The notes below the pieces were generated by a model that saw nothing but the letters and a program-made list of their open reading frames with translations, ran no database searches and had not been told where the DNA came from. A program made the translations under genes and the position numbers. This document shows positions 39,170-48,025 of a stretch of DNA of 64,000 nucleotides, piece after piece (within the stretch, counting starts at the first letter, position 1; each line of letters starts with the position of its first letter). Where the stretch lies: NCBI GenBank assembly GCA_024235955.1, contig JACKLJ010000001.1:1411501-1475500 (forward strand), written 5' to 3'. The DNA is from Burkholderiaceae bacterium. Its GTDB lineage: Bacteria; Pseudomonadota; Gammaproteobacteria; Burkholderiales; Burkholderiaceae_C.

Positions 39170-40714
39170 ATGAGCAACCTTCCGTGGCCCGACTGGGTGG
39201 TCTGGCTGGCCCTGGCCGCGCTGGCGCTGAACCTGCTGCTGGTGCTGGCACTGCTGCTGCGAGGCGCGCGCCGGCCGGCGGACGTGGCTTCGCGCGACGA
39301 AGTGCGGCAGCTGGTGCAGGGCAGCGTGTCGGCCAGCAGCGAGCGGCTGGAGCGCGAGCTGCGGCAGGAGGTGGGCGACCAGGCGCGCGGCAGCCGGCAG
39401 GAGCTGGGCTTGTCGCTGGACCGCTTCCAGGCTGCCGTCATCGGCCAGGCGGCCGAGGCGGTGCGCACGCAGAACGCGCAGGTCGATGCGCTGGCGGCGC
39501 AGCTCACGCAGCTGCGCGGCACGCTGGGCGACACGCTGGTGGCGCAGCTGCAGGCGCTGGGGCTGACGATGGCGCAGCAGGCGCAGGAGGCCACACGCAC
39601 GCAGAACGCGCAGATCGACGCCTTCGCGCAGCAGCTGGCGCACCTGCGTGGCTCGCTGTCGGAGACGCTGACGCAGCAGCTGCAGTCGCTGAGCGAGACC
39701 AACGCGCGTCGCATCCAGGAAGTGCGCGGCACGCTGGAGCAGCAGCTGGCGCAGCTGCAGGCCGCCAACACCGCCAAGCTCGACGAGATGCGCCGCACGG
39801 TGGACGAAAAGCTGCACGCCACGCTGGAGCAGCGCCTGGGCGAGAGCTTCAGGCAGGTGGCCGAGCGGCTGGAGCAGGTGCACAAGGGCCTGGGCGAGAT
39901 GCAGACGCTGGCGCAGGGCGTGGGCGATCTCAAGCACCTGCTGACCAACGTGAAGACGCGCGGCATGTTCGGCGAGGCGCAACTGGGCGCGCTGCTGGAA
40001 CAGGTGCTGTCGCCCGAGCAGTTCGCGGCCCAGGTGGCCACGCGGCCCGGCAGCAAGGCGGTGGTGGATTTCGCCATCCGCCTGCCGGGGCGCAGCGGCG
40101 AGGAGGGCGCGGCGGTGTGGCTGCCGATCGACGCCAAGTTCCCGAATGAGGACTACGAACGCCTGCTGGACGCCCAGCAGCGCGCCGACCCGGCGGCCGC
40201 CGAAGCCGCCGCCAAGGCGCTGGAGCAGCGCATCCGGCTGGAGGCGCGCGGCATTGCCGACAAGTACCTGGAGCCGCCGCACACCACCGACTTCGCCATC
40301 CTGTTCCTGCCCACCGAAGGGCTGTACGCCGAGGTGCTGCGCCGCCCCGGCCTGATGGACGCGCTGCAGCGCCAGCACCGCGTCACGCTGGCCGGGCCGA
40401 CCACGCTGCTGGCCATGCTGAACAGCCTGCAGATGGGCTTTCGCACGCTGGCGCTGGAAAAGCGCAGCAGCGAGGTCTGGCAGGTGCTGGGCGCGGTGAA
40501 GACCGAGTTCGGCAAGTTCGGCGACGTGCTGGCCAAGGTGCAGAACCAGACGCAGACCGTGCTCAATACCCTGGGCCAGGCGCAGGTGCGCACTCGCGCC
40601 ATGGGCCGCGCGCTCAGGCAGGTGGAGGCGCTGCCCGACGCCCAGTCCCAGGAGCTGTTGCCCGGCGCCGCCGATGCTGCCGATGCCGAGGGCACTGAAG
40701 GCACCGAGGGTTGA
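39170..40714 (+). CDS. rmuC: DNA recombination protein RmuC
   Basis: A 514-residue protein: an N-terminal membrane helix (WVVWLALAALALNLLLVLALLL), a long coiled coil of about 200 residues rich in Gln and Ala, then the RmuC nuclease-like domain with GMFGEAQLGALLEQVL, WLPIDAKFPNEDYERL and FLPTEGLYAEVLRRPGL. The Asp-x-Lys pattern in PIDAKFP fits a PD-(D/E)xK-type site. RmuC limits recombination at inverted repeats. The coiled coil contains two near repeats around RTQNAQ(V/I)DA. It ends in an acidic tail. Confidence 0.9.
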   Translation: MSNLPWPDWVVWLALAALALNLLLVLALLLRGARRPADVASRDEVRQLVQGSVSASSERLERELRQEVGDQARGSRQELGLSLDRFQAAVIGQAAEAVRTQNAQVDALAAQLTQLRGTLGDTLVAQLQALGLTMAQQAQEATRTQNAQIDAFAQQLAHLRGSLSETLTQQLQSLSETNARRIQEVRGTLEQQLAQLQAANTAKLDEMRRTVDEKLHATLEQRLGESFRQVAERLEQVHKGLGEMQTLAQGVGDLKHLLTNVKTRGMFGEAQLGALLEQVLSPEQFAAQVATRPGSKAVVDFAIRLPGRSGEEGAAVWLPIDAKFPNEDYERLLDAQQRADPAAAEAAAKALEQRIRLEARGIADKYLEPPHTTDFAILFLPTEGLYAEVLRRPGLMDALQRQHRVTLAGPTTLLAMLNSLQMGFRTLALEKRSSEVWQVLGAVKTEFGKFGDVLAKVQNQTQTVLNTLGQAQVRTRAMGRALRQVEALPDAQSQELLPGAADAADAEGTEGTEG

Positions 40715-40732
40715 CGCGGCACCGTGTCGTCT

Positions 40733-40790
40733 GCTTCTGAATCCATAGCTGCCTGCGCCCGCCATGAAAGGGCTGGAGGCTGAAATGACC
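40733..40790 (-). repeat. Type-1 repeat copy between rmuC and the MFS gene
   Basis: CCATAGCTGCCTGCGCCCGCCATGAAAGGGCTGGAGGCTGAAAT; a well-conserved reverse copy. Confidence 0.9.
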
Positions 40791-40816
40791 ATGAATCCGG
40801 CCCGGTCGGCAACGGC

Positions 40817-42136
40817 ATGAACGGACGCGAGCTGGCGCGCGTGGTGGTCACGCAGGTGAGCCTGCACAGCGCCATGACGGGCTGCCGGCTGGCGGCACCG
40901 CTGCTGGCCCTGAAGCAGGGCTACAGCGCTTCGGCCGTGGGGGTGCTGCTGGCGCTGTTCGCGCTGGCGCCGCTGTTCCTGGCGCTGCCGGCCGGCCGCA
41001 TGGCCGACCGCGGCGGCGCCCGGCTGCCGCTGGTGCTGTCGGCGCTGATGGCCATCGTGGGCGCGGCGGCGGCGGCGCTGTGGCCGGTGTTCGGCATGCT
41101 GTGCCTGGCGGCGCTGCTGACGGGTGCCTCGGCCAGCACGGCGCTGATCGTGCTGCAGCGCCACGTGGGCCGCGCGGTGGCGCACCCGACCGAGCTGAAG
41201 ACGGTGTTCAGCTGGCTGGGCATCGCCCCGGCGGCGGCCAACTTCCTGGGCCCCATGCTGGCCGGCCTGCTGATCGACCACGCCGGCCCGTCGCCCACCC
41301 ACGAGCTGGGGTTTCGCGCCGCCTTCGCCGCCATGGCGGTGCTGCCGCTGCTGGGCTGGGCGCTGGCGCTGCGCCTGCCAGGCGAACCCGAGGCCGCCGG
41401 TGCCGCCGCGCGCAGCGGCGCCGCCGAAGAGGCCATGACGGCTGGCGAGATCATGCCCGGCGAGCCGCTGGCGGCGGCAGCGGTGGCGGCAGCCGCCACC
41501 ACGCCGCTGGCGGCTGCCCCGGCGGCGCCTGAGCGGGCGGCGGTGCGCGATTCGGTCTGGGGTCTGCTGGCCCTGCCCGTGCTGCGGCGCCTGCTGTTCG
41601 TCAACTGGCTGCAGGCTTTGGCCTGGGACGTGCACACCTTCGTGCTGCCGATCCTGGGCACCGAGCGGGGGCTGTCGGCCTCGGCCATCGGGGCGCTGAT
41701 GGCGGCTTTCGCCGTGGCGGCGATGCTGGTCCGCATGGCGCTGCCCCGGCTGACCGGGCGGGCGGCCGAATGGCAGATCATGCTGGCGTGCACGCTGAGC
41801 GCGGCGGCCACGCTGGTGCTGTACCCGTGGATGCCCGGCGCGCTCAGCATGGGTGCGTGCTCGGTGGCGCTGGGTTTTGCCCTGGGCGCGGTGCAGCCGA
41901 TGGTGCTGAGCCTGGTGCACCAGACGGCGCCCCACGGCCGCCAGGGCGAGGCGATGGCGCTGCGCATGATGACCATCAACCTCTCCAGCCTGCTGATGCC
42001 GATGCTGTTCGGCTCGCTGGGCGCGCTGATCGGCGTGGGCGGGCTGTTCTGGCTGGTGGGCGGCGTGCTGGGTGCGGGCGCGCGAGCCGTGCCGCCGCTG
42101 CGGGCCGCGGGGGCGGCCGGGTCGGCGGCGCCTTGA
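40817..42136 (+). CDS. Major facilitator superfamily permease
   Basis: A 439-residue membrane protein with about 12 helices. The MFS loop motif is PAGRMADRGGARLPL after helix 2. A long cytoplasmic loop of about 70 residues, Ala-rich with AAAVAAAATTPLAAAP, divides the two halves. WLGIAPAAANFLGPMLAGLLIDHAG matches helix 5 of drug:H+ antiporter-type carriers. The substrate is unknown. The repeat-laden gap of 102 bases separates it from rmuC. Confidence 0.85.
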   Translation: MNGRELARVVVTQVSLHSAMTGCRLAAPLLALKQGYSASAVGVLLALFALAPLFLALPAGRMADRGGARLPLVLSALMAIVGAAAAALWPVFGMLCLAALLTGASASTALIVLQRHVGRAVAHPTELKTVFSWLGIAPAAANFLGPMLAGLLIDHAGPSPTHELGFRAAFAAMAVLPLLGWALALRLPGEPEAAGAAARSGAAEEAMTAGEIMPGEPLAAAAVAAAATTPLAAAPAAPERAAVRDSVWGLLALPVLRRLLFVNWLQALAWDVHTFVLPILGTERGLSASAIGALMAAFAVAAMLVRMALPRLTGRAAEWQIMLACTLSAAATLVLYPWMPGALSMGACSVALGFALGAVQPMVLSLVHQTAPHGRQGEAMALRMMTINLSSLLMPMLFGSLGALIGVGGLFWLVGGVLGAGARAVPPLRAAGAAGSAAP

Positions 42137-42311
42137 GCCGACGAGGGGTGGTCGCCCAGGGCGTTCAGCGGCGCAGCCCGAACGGCATCTGATATTTCGT
42201 GAAGCAGGTCCGGGAAGCGCCGCGTGTCGCGCGTCGTCCGCGGAACCCGCAGCCAACACACGGCGTCCAATGGGACAATTCAAACTAATTTCACCATTGC
42301 ACACGAAGTCC

Positions 42312-43562
42312 ATGCACCTGATTCACGGCAACCGCGGCGCGCGCGGCTGGGCACTTGTCGCGGCCCTGATGTTCGCGCTGTCGGCCTGCGGCGGCGGCGG
42401 CGATGGCGGGTCGCAGACGCCCGATACGCCGACCACACCCACGCCAACCCCCACACCGACACCGACGCCAACGCCAACGCCCACACCCCCGGCCCAGCCC
42501 GCCGTGGGCGACCTGGAGTCGGCCGAAGCCGTCAACCGCATCACGCCGGCCGAGATCAGCGAGGCGCTGGCGGAGGACGACAGCAAGGTCTCCGGCATCA
42601 CGCCACGCTACCAGGTGGCGACCTACCGCCTGACGTACCTCACCGAGGACAAGAGCGGCGCACTGGTCACCGCTTCCGGCCTGGTGGCGCTGCCAGTCAA
42701 GGGCGCCGGCACGGCCAGCCCGGTGATCAGCTACCAGCACGCCACCACCTTCAAGAACGCCAACGCCCCGTCGCTCAAGGTGGAGCCGGGCGAGCCGCCC
42801 ATCGTGCTGGCCTCGCTGGGCTACATCGTGGTGGCGTCGGACTACGTGGGCTTCGGGGCCAGCAACGCGCTGCAGCATCCGTACCTGCAGTCGCGCCCCA
42901 CGGCGCGCGCCGTGCTCGACATGCTGACAGCCGCCGCCACATGGCGTGGTCAGGCCGGCGTGGCCGACACCGGCCAGCTCTACCTGGTGGGCTATTCGGA
43001 AGGCGGCTACGCCACCATGGCCGCGCAGCGCGAGATGGTGCGCAGCGGCAGCCCGTTGCTGAAGCAGCTGGTGCTCACGCTGCCGGCGGCGGGGCCCTAC
43101 GACGTGCAGGTCACGATGGACACGCTGCTGGCCCGCGTGGCCGACCTGTCCCCGTGGCTGGGCTGGGCGCTGAACCCGGGCAACCTGAGCCAGCTGAGCG
43201 ACACGGTGCGCGACGAGGTGCGCCGCCTGCTGCTGCGCCAGATGATCCCGTCGGACGCCGACGTGTCCTACCAGACCAAGTTTCTCGACGACTACATGGC
43301 CGACGACACCGAGGCCATCCACCAGGACGCCAGCGTGCACTGGGGCTGGACGCCGACGGTGCCGGTCTACCTGTTCCACGGCCGTGGCGATCAGACCGTG
43401 CCGTTTGCCGCCAGCGTTTCGGCACTGAATACCTTGCAGGCCGCGGGCGGCGCGCCGGTCACGCTGACCGAATGCACCGAGCCGGTGTCCGACCACCTGG
43501 AATGCGTGCCGCAGTACTTCCGCTTCGCCGTCGACACGATGGCGCGGACATCCGGGCAGTAA
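42312..43562 (+). CDS. Lipoprotein alpha/beta-hydrolase (secretory lipase/esterase-like)
   Basis: A 416-residue protein. The signal ends in the lipobox LSACGGGG, with the Cys near residue 24. A Thr-Pro tract of about 24 residues links the anchor to the enzyme. The hydrolase part has ISYQHATTF, the nucleophile elbow VGYSEGGYA, HGRGDQTVPFAAS with the acidic residue, and a His in SDHLECVP. It resembles fungal-type secretory lipases and bacterial tannase-like esterases. Substrate unknown. ATG 42270 would add 14 residues. Confidence 0.78.
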   Translation: MHLIHGNRGARGWALVAALMFALSACGGGGDGGSQTPDTPTTPTPTPTPTPTPTPTPTPPAQPAVGDLESAEAVNRITPAEISEALAEDDSKVSGITPRYQVATYRLTYLTEDKSGALVTASGLVALPVKGAGTASPVISYQHATTFKNANAPSLKVEPGEPPIVLASLGYIVVASDYVGFGASNALQHPYLQSRPTARAVLDMLTAAATWRGQAGVADTGQLYLVGYSEGGYATMAAQREMVRSGSPLLKQLVLTLPAAGPYDVQVTMDTLLARVADLSPWLGWALNPGNLSQLSDTVRDEVRRLLLRQMIPSDADVSYQTKFLDDYMADDTEAIHQDASVHWGWTPTVPVYLFHGRGDQTVPFAASVSALNTLQAAGGAPVTLTECTEPVSDHLECVPQYFRFAVDTMARTSGQ

Positions 43563-43587
43563 CAGCGCAGCGGGCTGATCCTGCCCG

Positions 43588-43658
43588 AAATTCAGAGGAA
43601 AAAGTGCCTGCGGCCCTTTGGTGGCAGGCGCAGGCAGCTATTCAAAAGATAGCTATTC
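43588..43658 (+). repeat. Type-1 repeat copy between convergent genes, by the RidA stop
   Basis: ATTCAGAGGAAAAAGTGCCTGCGGCCC, CAGGCGCAGGCAGCTATTCAAAAGATAGCTAT. The second AGCTAT gives the RidA-like gene its TAG stop on the reverse strand. Confidence 0.8.
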
Positions 43659-44111
43659 GACTTCCGCGATCAGCTCGATCTCAACGCAGGCGCCCAGCGG
43701 GATCTGTGCCACGCCGAAGGCGCTGCGGGCGTGCTTGCCGGCGTCGCCGAACACCTCGCCCAGCAGCTCGGAGCAGCCGTTGGTCACCAGGTGCTGCTCG
43801 GTGAAGGTGGGCGCGGAGTTGACCAGGCTCATCACCTTGACGATGCGCCTGATGCGGCTCAGGTCGCCCACGGCGGCCTTGAGCGTGCCCATCAGGTCGA
43901 TGGCGATGGCGCGCGCGGCGGCCTGGCCTTCGGCGGTGGCGAGCTCCTTGCCGAGCTGGCCGACCCAGGGCTTGCCGTCCTTGCGGGCGATGTGGCCGGA
44001 GAGGAACACCAGCTTGCCGGTCTGCACGAAGGGCACGTAGGCGGCGGCGGGGGTGGCGACGGGGGGCAGTTCGATGCCCAGTTGCTGGAGCCTGGCTTCG
44101 GGTGTGGTCAT
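43653..44111 (-). CDS. RidA/YjgF-family protein without the usual catalytic Arg
   Basis: A 152-residue protein of the Rid family: GKLVFLSGHIARKDGKPWVGQLG near the N-terminus and HARSAFGVAQIPLGACVEIELIAEV at the C-terminus. In active RidA the strand before the VEIE motif carries an Arg (VARLP); here the residue is Gln (VAQIP), so imine deaminase activity is doubtful. It is translated with the transglutaminase-like gene (four-base overlap, start 44111 and stop 44108), which ties it to the ATP-grasp/alpha-E cluster. Confidence 0.8.
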   Translation of the reverse strand: MTTPEARLQQLGIELPPVATPAAAYVPFVQTGKLVFLSGHIARKDGKPWVGQLGKELATAEGQAAARAIAIDLMGTLKAAVGDLSRIRRIVKVMSLVNSAPTFTEQHLVTNGCSELLGEVFGDAGKHARSAFGVAQIPLGACVEIELIAEVE

Positions 44112-45079
44112 GGGATGGGGGAGTGGGCTTCGTGGAGGTGGCGCAGCTCGATCGGCGGGCAGTCGGCCAGCCGCTCGGCCACGATGGGTTCGACTGTAAC
44201 CCCGACGTCGAGGTGGTGGTCGGCGCCGCCCAGGATCACGCCGCGCATGGGGGAGACGTCGGAGAAATCGCGCCCTACGGCCAGGCGCACGAAGTCTTCG
44301 CCGGGCGCGCCCCAGCCGTCGCGGTCGTTGGTCGGGTCCAGGTCGTACCAGCCGTCGCCGCCATGAGCGGCGGCGAGGTCGGGCAGGAACACCGACACCC
44401 AGGCGTGCGAGGCGTCGCTGCCGATCAGCCTGGGCTGGCCGGGCGGCGGCTGCGTGAGCAGGTAACCGCTGACGTAGCGCGCCGCCAGCCCGAGCGAGCG
44501 CAGGCAGGACAGCATGACGTGCGAGAAATCCTGGCACACACCCTGGCGGCGATCCAGCGCCGCGGCGGCGGGGGTGTTGATCTCGGTGGCGTCGGCGGCG
44601 TAGGTGAACTCGGTGTGGATGCGGTGCATCAGCTCGCGCGCGGCGTCCAGCAGCGGCCGGCCGGGCGTGAAGGAGGGTCGCGCGTAGTCGATGAACACGT
44701 CGCGCGGGTGCACGTGCACCGAGGGAAAGATGAATTCCGTGGCCGGCTGGTAGGGCGCCTTGGCGCGGTACACGTAGGCGTCGCGCGCGGCTTCCCAGGC
44801 GATGCCGCTCTGCACCGGAGGGGGCACCGCTGTGTCTACCAGCGAACTGGCGCGCACGTGCAGCATGGGGTGCGGGCGGTCGATCTCGAACACGGCGCGC
44901 ACGTTGCCGTAGGCATCGCCCTGCGAGGCGACGAACACCGGATCGGGGTGCACTTCCAGCGCGAAATCCAGCACCCGCTGCCGCGGCGTGTCCACCGGCT
45001 GCAGGTGCAGCAGATGCAGCGCCGTCTCCACCGCCGGCTGGTAGTCGTAGCGCGTGTCGTGGGTGATGCGCAGCCTCAA
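44108..45079 (-). CDS. Transglutaminase-like protein of the ATP-grasp/alpha-E cluster
   Basis: A 323-residue protein with a beta-rich N-terminal domain (RLRITHDTRYDYQPAVETALHLL) and a transglutaminase-like core. The catalytic Cys is in QGVCQDFSHVMLSCLRSLG, the His in SDASHAWVSVF and the Asp in GWYDLDPTNDRDG. Such proteins are predicted to cut or rearrange peptide or isopeptide bonds in amidoligase gene clusters. No substrate is known. It overlaps the RidA-like gene; a type-2 repeat (45210-45320) separates it from the fused ATP-grasp gene. Confidence 0.85.
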   Translation of the reverse strand: MRLRITHDTRYDYQPAVETALHLLHLQPVDTPRQRVLDFALEVHPDPVFVASQGDAYGNVRAVFEIDRPHPMLHVRASSLVDTAVPPPVQSGIAWEAARDAYVYRAKAPYQPATEFIFPSVHVHPRDVFIDYARPSFTPGRPLLDAARELMHRIHTEFTYAADATEINTPAAAALDRRQGVCQDFSHVMLSCLRSLGLAARYVSGYLLTQPPPGQPRLIGSDASHAWVSVFLPDLAAAHGGDGWYDLDPTNDRDGWGAPGEDFVRLAVGRDFSDVSPMRGVILGGADHHLDVGVTVEPIVAERLADCPPIELRHLHEAHSPIP

Positions 45080-45140
45080 GACCGGCTCCCCTGGCGCTCA
45101 CCCCGGGCCCCTGCCGCCGCCACCGCTCGGCGCTGGCATG

Positions 45141-45168
45141 GGGCTTCGACAAGCTCAGCCCGAACGGC
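45141..45168 (+). repeat. Short dispersed repeat GGCTTCGACAAGCTCAGCCC
   Basis: A short motif (TTCGACAAGCTCAGCCCGAAC) known to recur in Burkholderiales and related genomes. A partial AGCCCGAACGG occurs near 42176. Confidence 0.5.
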
Positions 45169-45209
45169 GAAGTTGCCCACAAGGCGCGCAGCAAACTCCC
45201 GAATCCCCC

Positions 45210-45320
45210 AACGGCCGCGGAGCAGGCCATGCGCGCGGACGCCGTGGCCGGGGTCCCCCCGGCCACTGGCGTCGTCCCCCCCCAGGGGGGAAGGCGCGAA
45301 GCGACTCAGGGGGGAGCCCA
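45210..45320 (-). repeat. Type-2 repeat element after the fused ATP-grasp/alpha-E gene
   Basis: Read on the reverse strand it follows the stop codon at 45321 at once: GGGCTCCCCCCTGAGTCGCTTCGCGCC, a CCCCCC...GGGGGG hairpin, GGCCGGGGGGACCCCGGCC and GCATGGCCTGCTCCGCGGCC. Confidence 0.85.
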
Positions 45321-47966
45321 TCAAGCCCCCACGCTCCGCCGCGCCTCGCCCGTATGGCTGAAGTGGCGCAGGCCGATTTCGTCCGACAGGCTGCCTGCTG
45401 TGGCGATGCAGTGGTCGAGCAGATCCTGCAGGTGGTGGAAGTCGCCGATGTCGTTGGATTCGCACAGCTGCGGCAGCTCGCTCAGCTGCGGGTTGCGCAG
45501 GCGGCGCGAGAGATCCTCCATGCCGGGTAGCTCGCTCTCGTGCAGGCGTGCCAGGCGGCCGGACAGGGTCTGGATCACCCAGCCGAGCGAGCGCGTGTTC
45601 TGGTAGTTGAGCACGATGTGCTCGATCAGCGCGGCGATGTCGCGGCTGCGCTGGTAGCGGGCGTGGTAGGAGATGGTGGAATCGAACAGGTTCAGCACCA
45701 CGCCGAAGCCGGCCGCGTCGTGCACCGCGTTGGTGTAGAAGCTGCGCGACAGGGCTTCGGCCAGGAACGAGAGACGTTCGATCTGCCGGCCGATGGAGAG
45801 CAGCCGCCAGCCGTCGTCGCGCCACATGCGGTCGTTCTGCGCACCGGTGATGGCCGCCAAGTCCTTGCTGAGCTGCGCCAGCACGTGCAGCGTGTCCTGG
45901 CTGGAGGGCGGACCCAGGGTGAGCTGCGTGGCCGCGGTCAGGAAGCTTTCCTCGGCGTCCTTGATGAAGTTCCAGTGCTCGGGCGAGAGCCGCTCGCGCA
46001 GCGCGGAGCCCGCGGTGCGCAGCGCACGCAGGCTGTAGCCCACGCTGGGCACATCGTGCGTGTCGCCCAGGCTGGTGATGAGCGCGCGCTCGAATTCCTC
46101 GCGCCAGTGCAGGGGCGAGGGCACATCCTCGGCCACCAGGCCGGCCGATTCGGCCATCTGGCCCAGCCACATCAGCATGGCGTAGGAAGGCTCTTCCTCG
46201 CCGTGCAGGGCCTCGAGCGTGATGCGCGCCAGGCGCGCGGCGTTCTCGGCGCGCTCGGTGTAGCGGCCCAGCCAGAACAGGTTCTCGGCCGCCCGGCTGG
46301 TGACCAGGCGCTCGCGTGCGGCCAGCGGCGTGATGCTGCCGGGCAGCGGCGCCAGCGTGCTCTGCTCGAAATCCTCGTCGGCCGGCTGCTCGCCCAGCAC
46401 CCAGCAGTCGGCGCTGGAGCCGCCTTGCTGCATGCTGGCCAGCCCCGCTTCGGCGCCGGCCAGGCGCGCCATGCCGCCAGGCAGCACCTGCCAGGAGCCT
46501 GGCCCGTCGGACAGCGCGAACACGCGCAGGATGGCGGCGCGCGGCTCGATGCCGGCGGGCGAGGAGAAGCTGTTCCAGGTCGGCAGTTGCGAGGCCGGCA
46601 GGAAGGCCTGCACCGTGTGCTCGTCCGGGTTGTGCCGGATGCGCTCGACCCACGAGGCGAGCTGCTCCGGCCCCATGTACGGGCCGACGCCGGCGTTGAA
46701 GGTGCCGCGCGAGAGCGACCAGGGGTAGGTCGGCTTGATCACGCATTCATGCAGCTTGGGCAGCACCGCTTCTCTGGCCGCGGGCTCGCCGCACCACCAG
46801 GTGTGCAGGGCCGGCAGGCTCAGTTCCTCGCTCAGCAGGTGGCGCGCCAGCGCCGGCAGGAAGCCCAGCAGCGCGCTGGATTCCAGGAAACCCGCGCCCG
46901 GGTGGTTGGCCATCAGCACGTTGCCGGCGCGCACCGCCTGGAACAGGCCGGGCACGCCCAGGCGGGAATCGGCGCGCATCTCCAGCGGATCGACAAAGCC
47001 GTCGTCCACCCGCCGGATCAGCGCATGCACCCGCTGCAGGCCGCGCAGGGTCTTGAGGTAGAGCTTCTGGTCGCGCACCGTGAGGTCGCTGCCTTCGACC
47101 AGCGTCACGCCCAGGTAGCGCGCCAGGTAGGACTGCTCGAAATAGGTCTCGTTGTAGGGGCCGGGGGTGAGCAGGGCGATGTGGGCGTCGGAGCCGCCCG
47201 GCGCCATGGACTTGAGGCTTTCCACCAGCGAGCGGTAGGTGTCGGCCAGCCGCCGCACATGCATGCGCTCGAACGCGCGCGGGAACTGGCTGGACACCGC
47301 CAGCCGGTTTTCCAGCAGGTAGCCCAGGCCGGATGGCGCCTGCGTGCGCTGGGACACCACCCACCAGTTGCCCTTGGGCCCGCGCGCCAGGTCGAAGGCC
47401 ACGATGTGCAGGTAGGTGCCGCCCACCGGCTTCACGCCGTGCATGGCGCGGAGGTAGTCCGGGTGGCCCTGCACCAGCGCGGGCGGGATCAGGCCCTCGC
47501 GGAGCAGGCGCTGCGGGCCGTACATGTCGGCCATGACGGCGTCGAGCACGCGCACGCGCTGGGCGATGCCGACCTCGATCTGCGCCCATTCGTGGGCCGG
47601 CACGAGCAGCGGGAACAGGTCGACCGGCCAGGGGCGCTGGAGGTTGGATTCGTCGGCGTAGACGTTGTAAGTGACGCCGTTCTCGCGGATCTGCCGCGTC
47701 AGGCGCGCCTGGCGCTCGCCCAGCTCGGCGAAGCCGCGTTCGCCGATGCTGGAGAAAAATGAGGCCCAGGCCGGCGCCAGCTGGGCGGAGGCAGCTATGG
47801 ATTCAGGAGCTTCGGAGAGCAGGTCGTCGGACCAGGTACGACCGTAGAGCTCGTCGTAATGCCCGCTCGGCCCGCGTGGCAGACGGGCCGCCAGGGCCTC
47901 GGCGGCCGGCAGCGCCAGAGCGCCACTGTGCGGGTCATCGAGCACGCTGCTGTCCATCGCGGGCAT
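45321..47966 (-). CDS. Circularly permuted ATP-grasp protein fused to an alpha-E domain
   Basis: An 881-residue fusion. Residues about 90-520 form the circularly permuted ATP-grasp domain: NVYADESNLQRPWPVDLFPLL, LLTPGPYNETYFEQSYLARYLG, IKPTYPWSLSRGTF. Residues about 545-870 form the alpha-E domain: SRAAENLFWLGRYTERAENAARL and a helical remainder. The same two domains occur as separate genes at 54274 and 55769. ATP-grasp enzymes activate a carboxylate with ATP and join it to an amine; the product here is unknown. A repeat fragment (47756-47812) encodes residues about 51-70 (ESIAASAQLAPAWA) in the N-terminal extension. The next gene upstream starts 60 bases away on the same strand. Confidence 0.86.
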   Translation of the reverse strand: MPAMDSSVLDDPHSGALALPAAEALAARLPRGPSGHYDELYGRTWSDDLLSEAPESIAASAQLAPAWASFFSSIGERGFAELGERQARLTRQIRENGVTYNVYADESNLQRPWPVDLFPLLVPAHEWAQIEVGIAQRVRVLDAVMADMYGPQRLLREGLIPPALVQGHPDYLRAMHGVKPVGGTYLHIVAFDLARGPKGNWWVVSQRTQAPSGLGYLLENRLAVSSQFPRAFERMHVRRLADTYRSLVESLKSMAPGGSDAHIALLTPGPYNETYFEQSYLARYLGVTLVEGSDLTVRDQKLYLKTLRGLQRVHALIRRVDDGFVDPLEMRADSRLGVPGLFQAVRAGNVLMANHPGAGFLESSALLGFLPALARHLLSEELSLPALHTWWCGEPAAREAVLPKLHECVIKPTYPWSLSRGTFNAGVGPYMGPEQLASWVERIRHNPDEHTVQAFLPASQLPTWNSFSSPAGIEPRAAILRVFALSDGPGSWQVLPGGMARLAGAEAGLASMQQGGSSADCWVLGEQPADEDFEQSTLAPLPGSITPLAARERLVTSRAAENLFWLGRYTERAENAARLARITLEALHGEEEPSYAMLMWLGQMAESAGLVAEDVPSPLHWREEFERALITSLGDTHDVPSVGYSLRALRTAGSALRERLSPEHWNFIKDAEESFLTAATQLTLGPPSSQDTLHVLAQLSKDLAAITGAQNDRMWRDDGWRLLSIGRQIERLSFLAEALSRSFYTNAVHDAAGFGVVLNLFDSTISYHARYQRSRDIAALIEHIVLNYQNTRSLGWVIQTLSGRLARLHESELPGMEDLSRRLRNPQLSELPQLCESNDIGDFHHLQDLLDHCIATAGSLSDEIGLRHFSHTGEARRSVGA
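47756..47812 (+). repeat. Type-1 repeat copy, degenerate, inside the fused ATP-grasp gene
   Basis: GGCCCAGGCCGGCG, GGGCGGAGGCAGCTATGGATT, on the strand opposite to the gene. In frame. Confidence 0.6.
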
Positions 47967-48025
47967 TGTGCCGCATACCCCTCGCCTCCCTTGTCACGTG
48001 CCGGCGACGAGCATGAAGGAACTCA

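Noticed and set aside
42400..42500. CRISPR-like short repeats in the Thr-Pro tract
   Set aside because: The repeats have no spacers and are simple codon repeats inside a gene.
45540..47762. 740-codon forward open frame opposite the ATP-grasp fusion
   Set aside because: Val/Gly/Gln/His-rich shadow translation with no motif.
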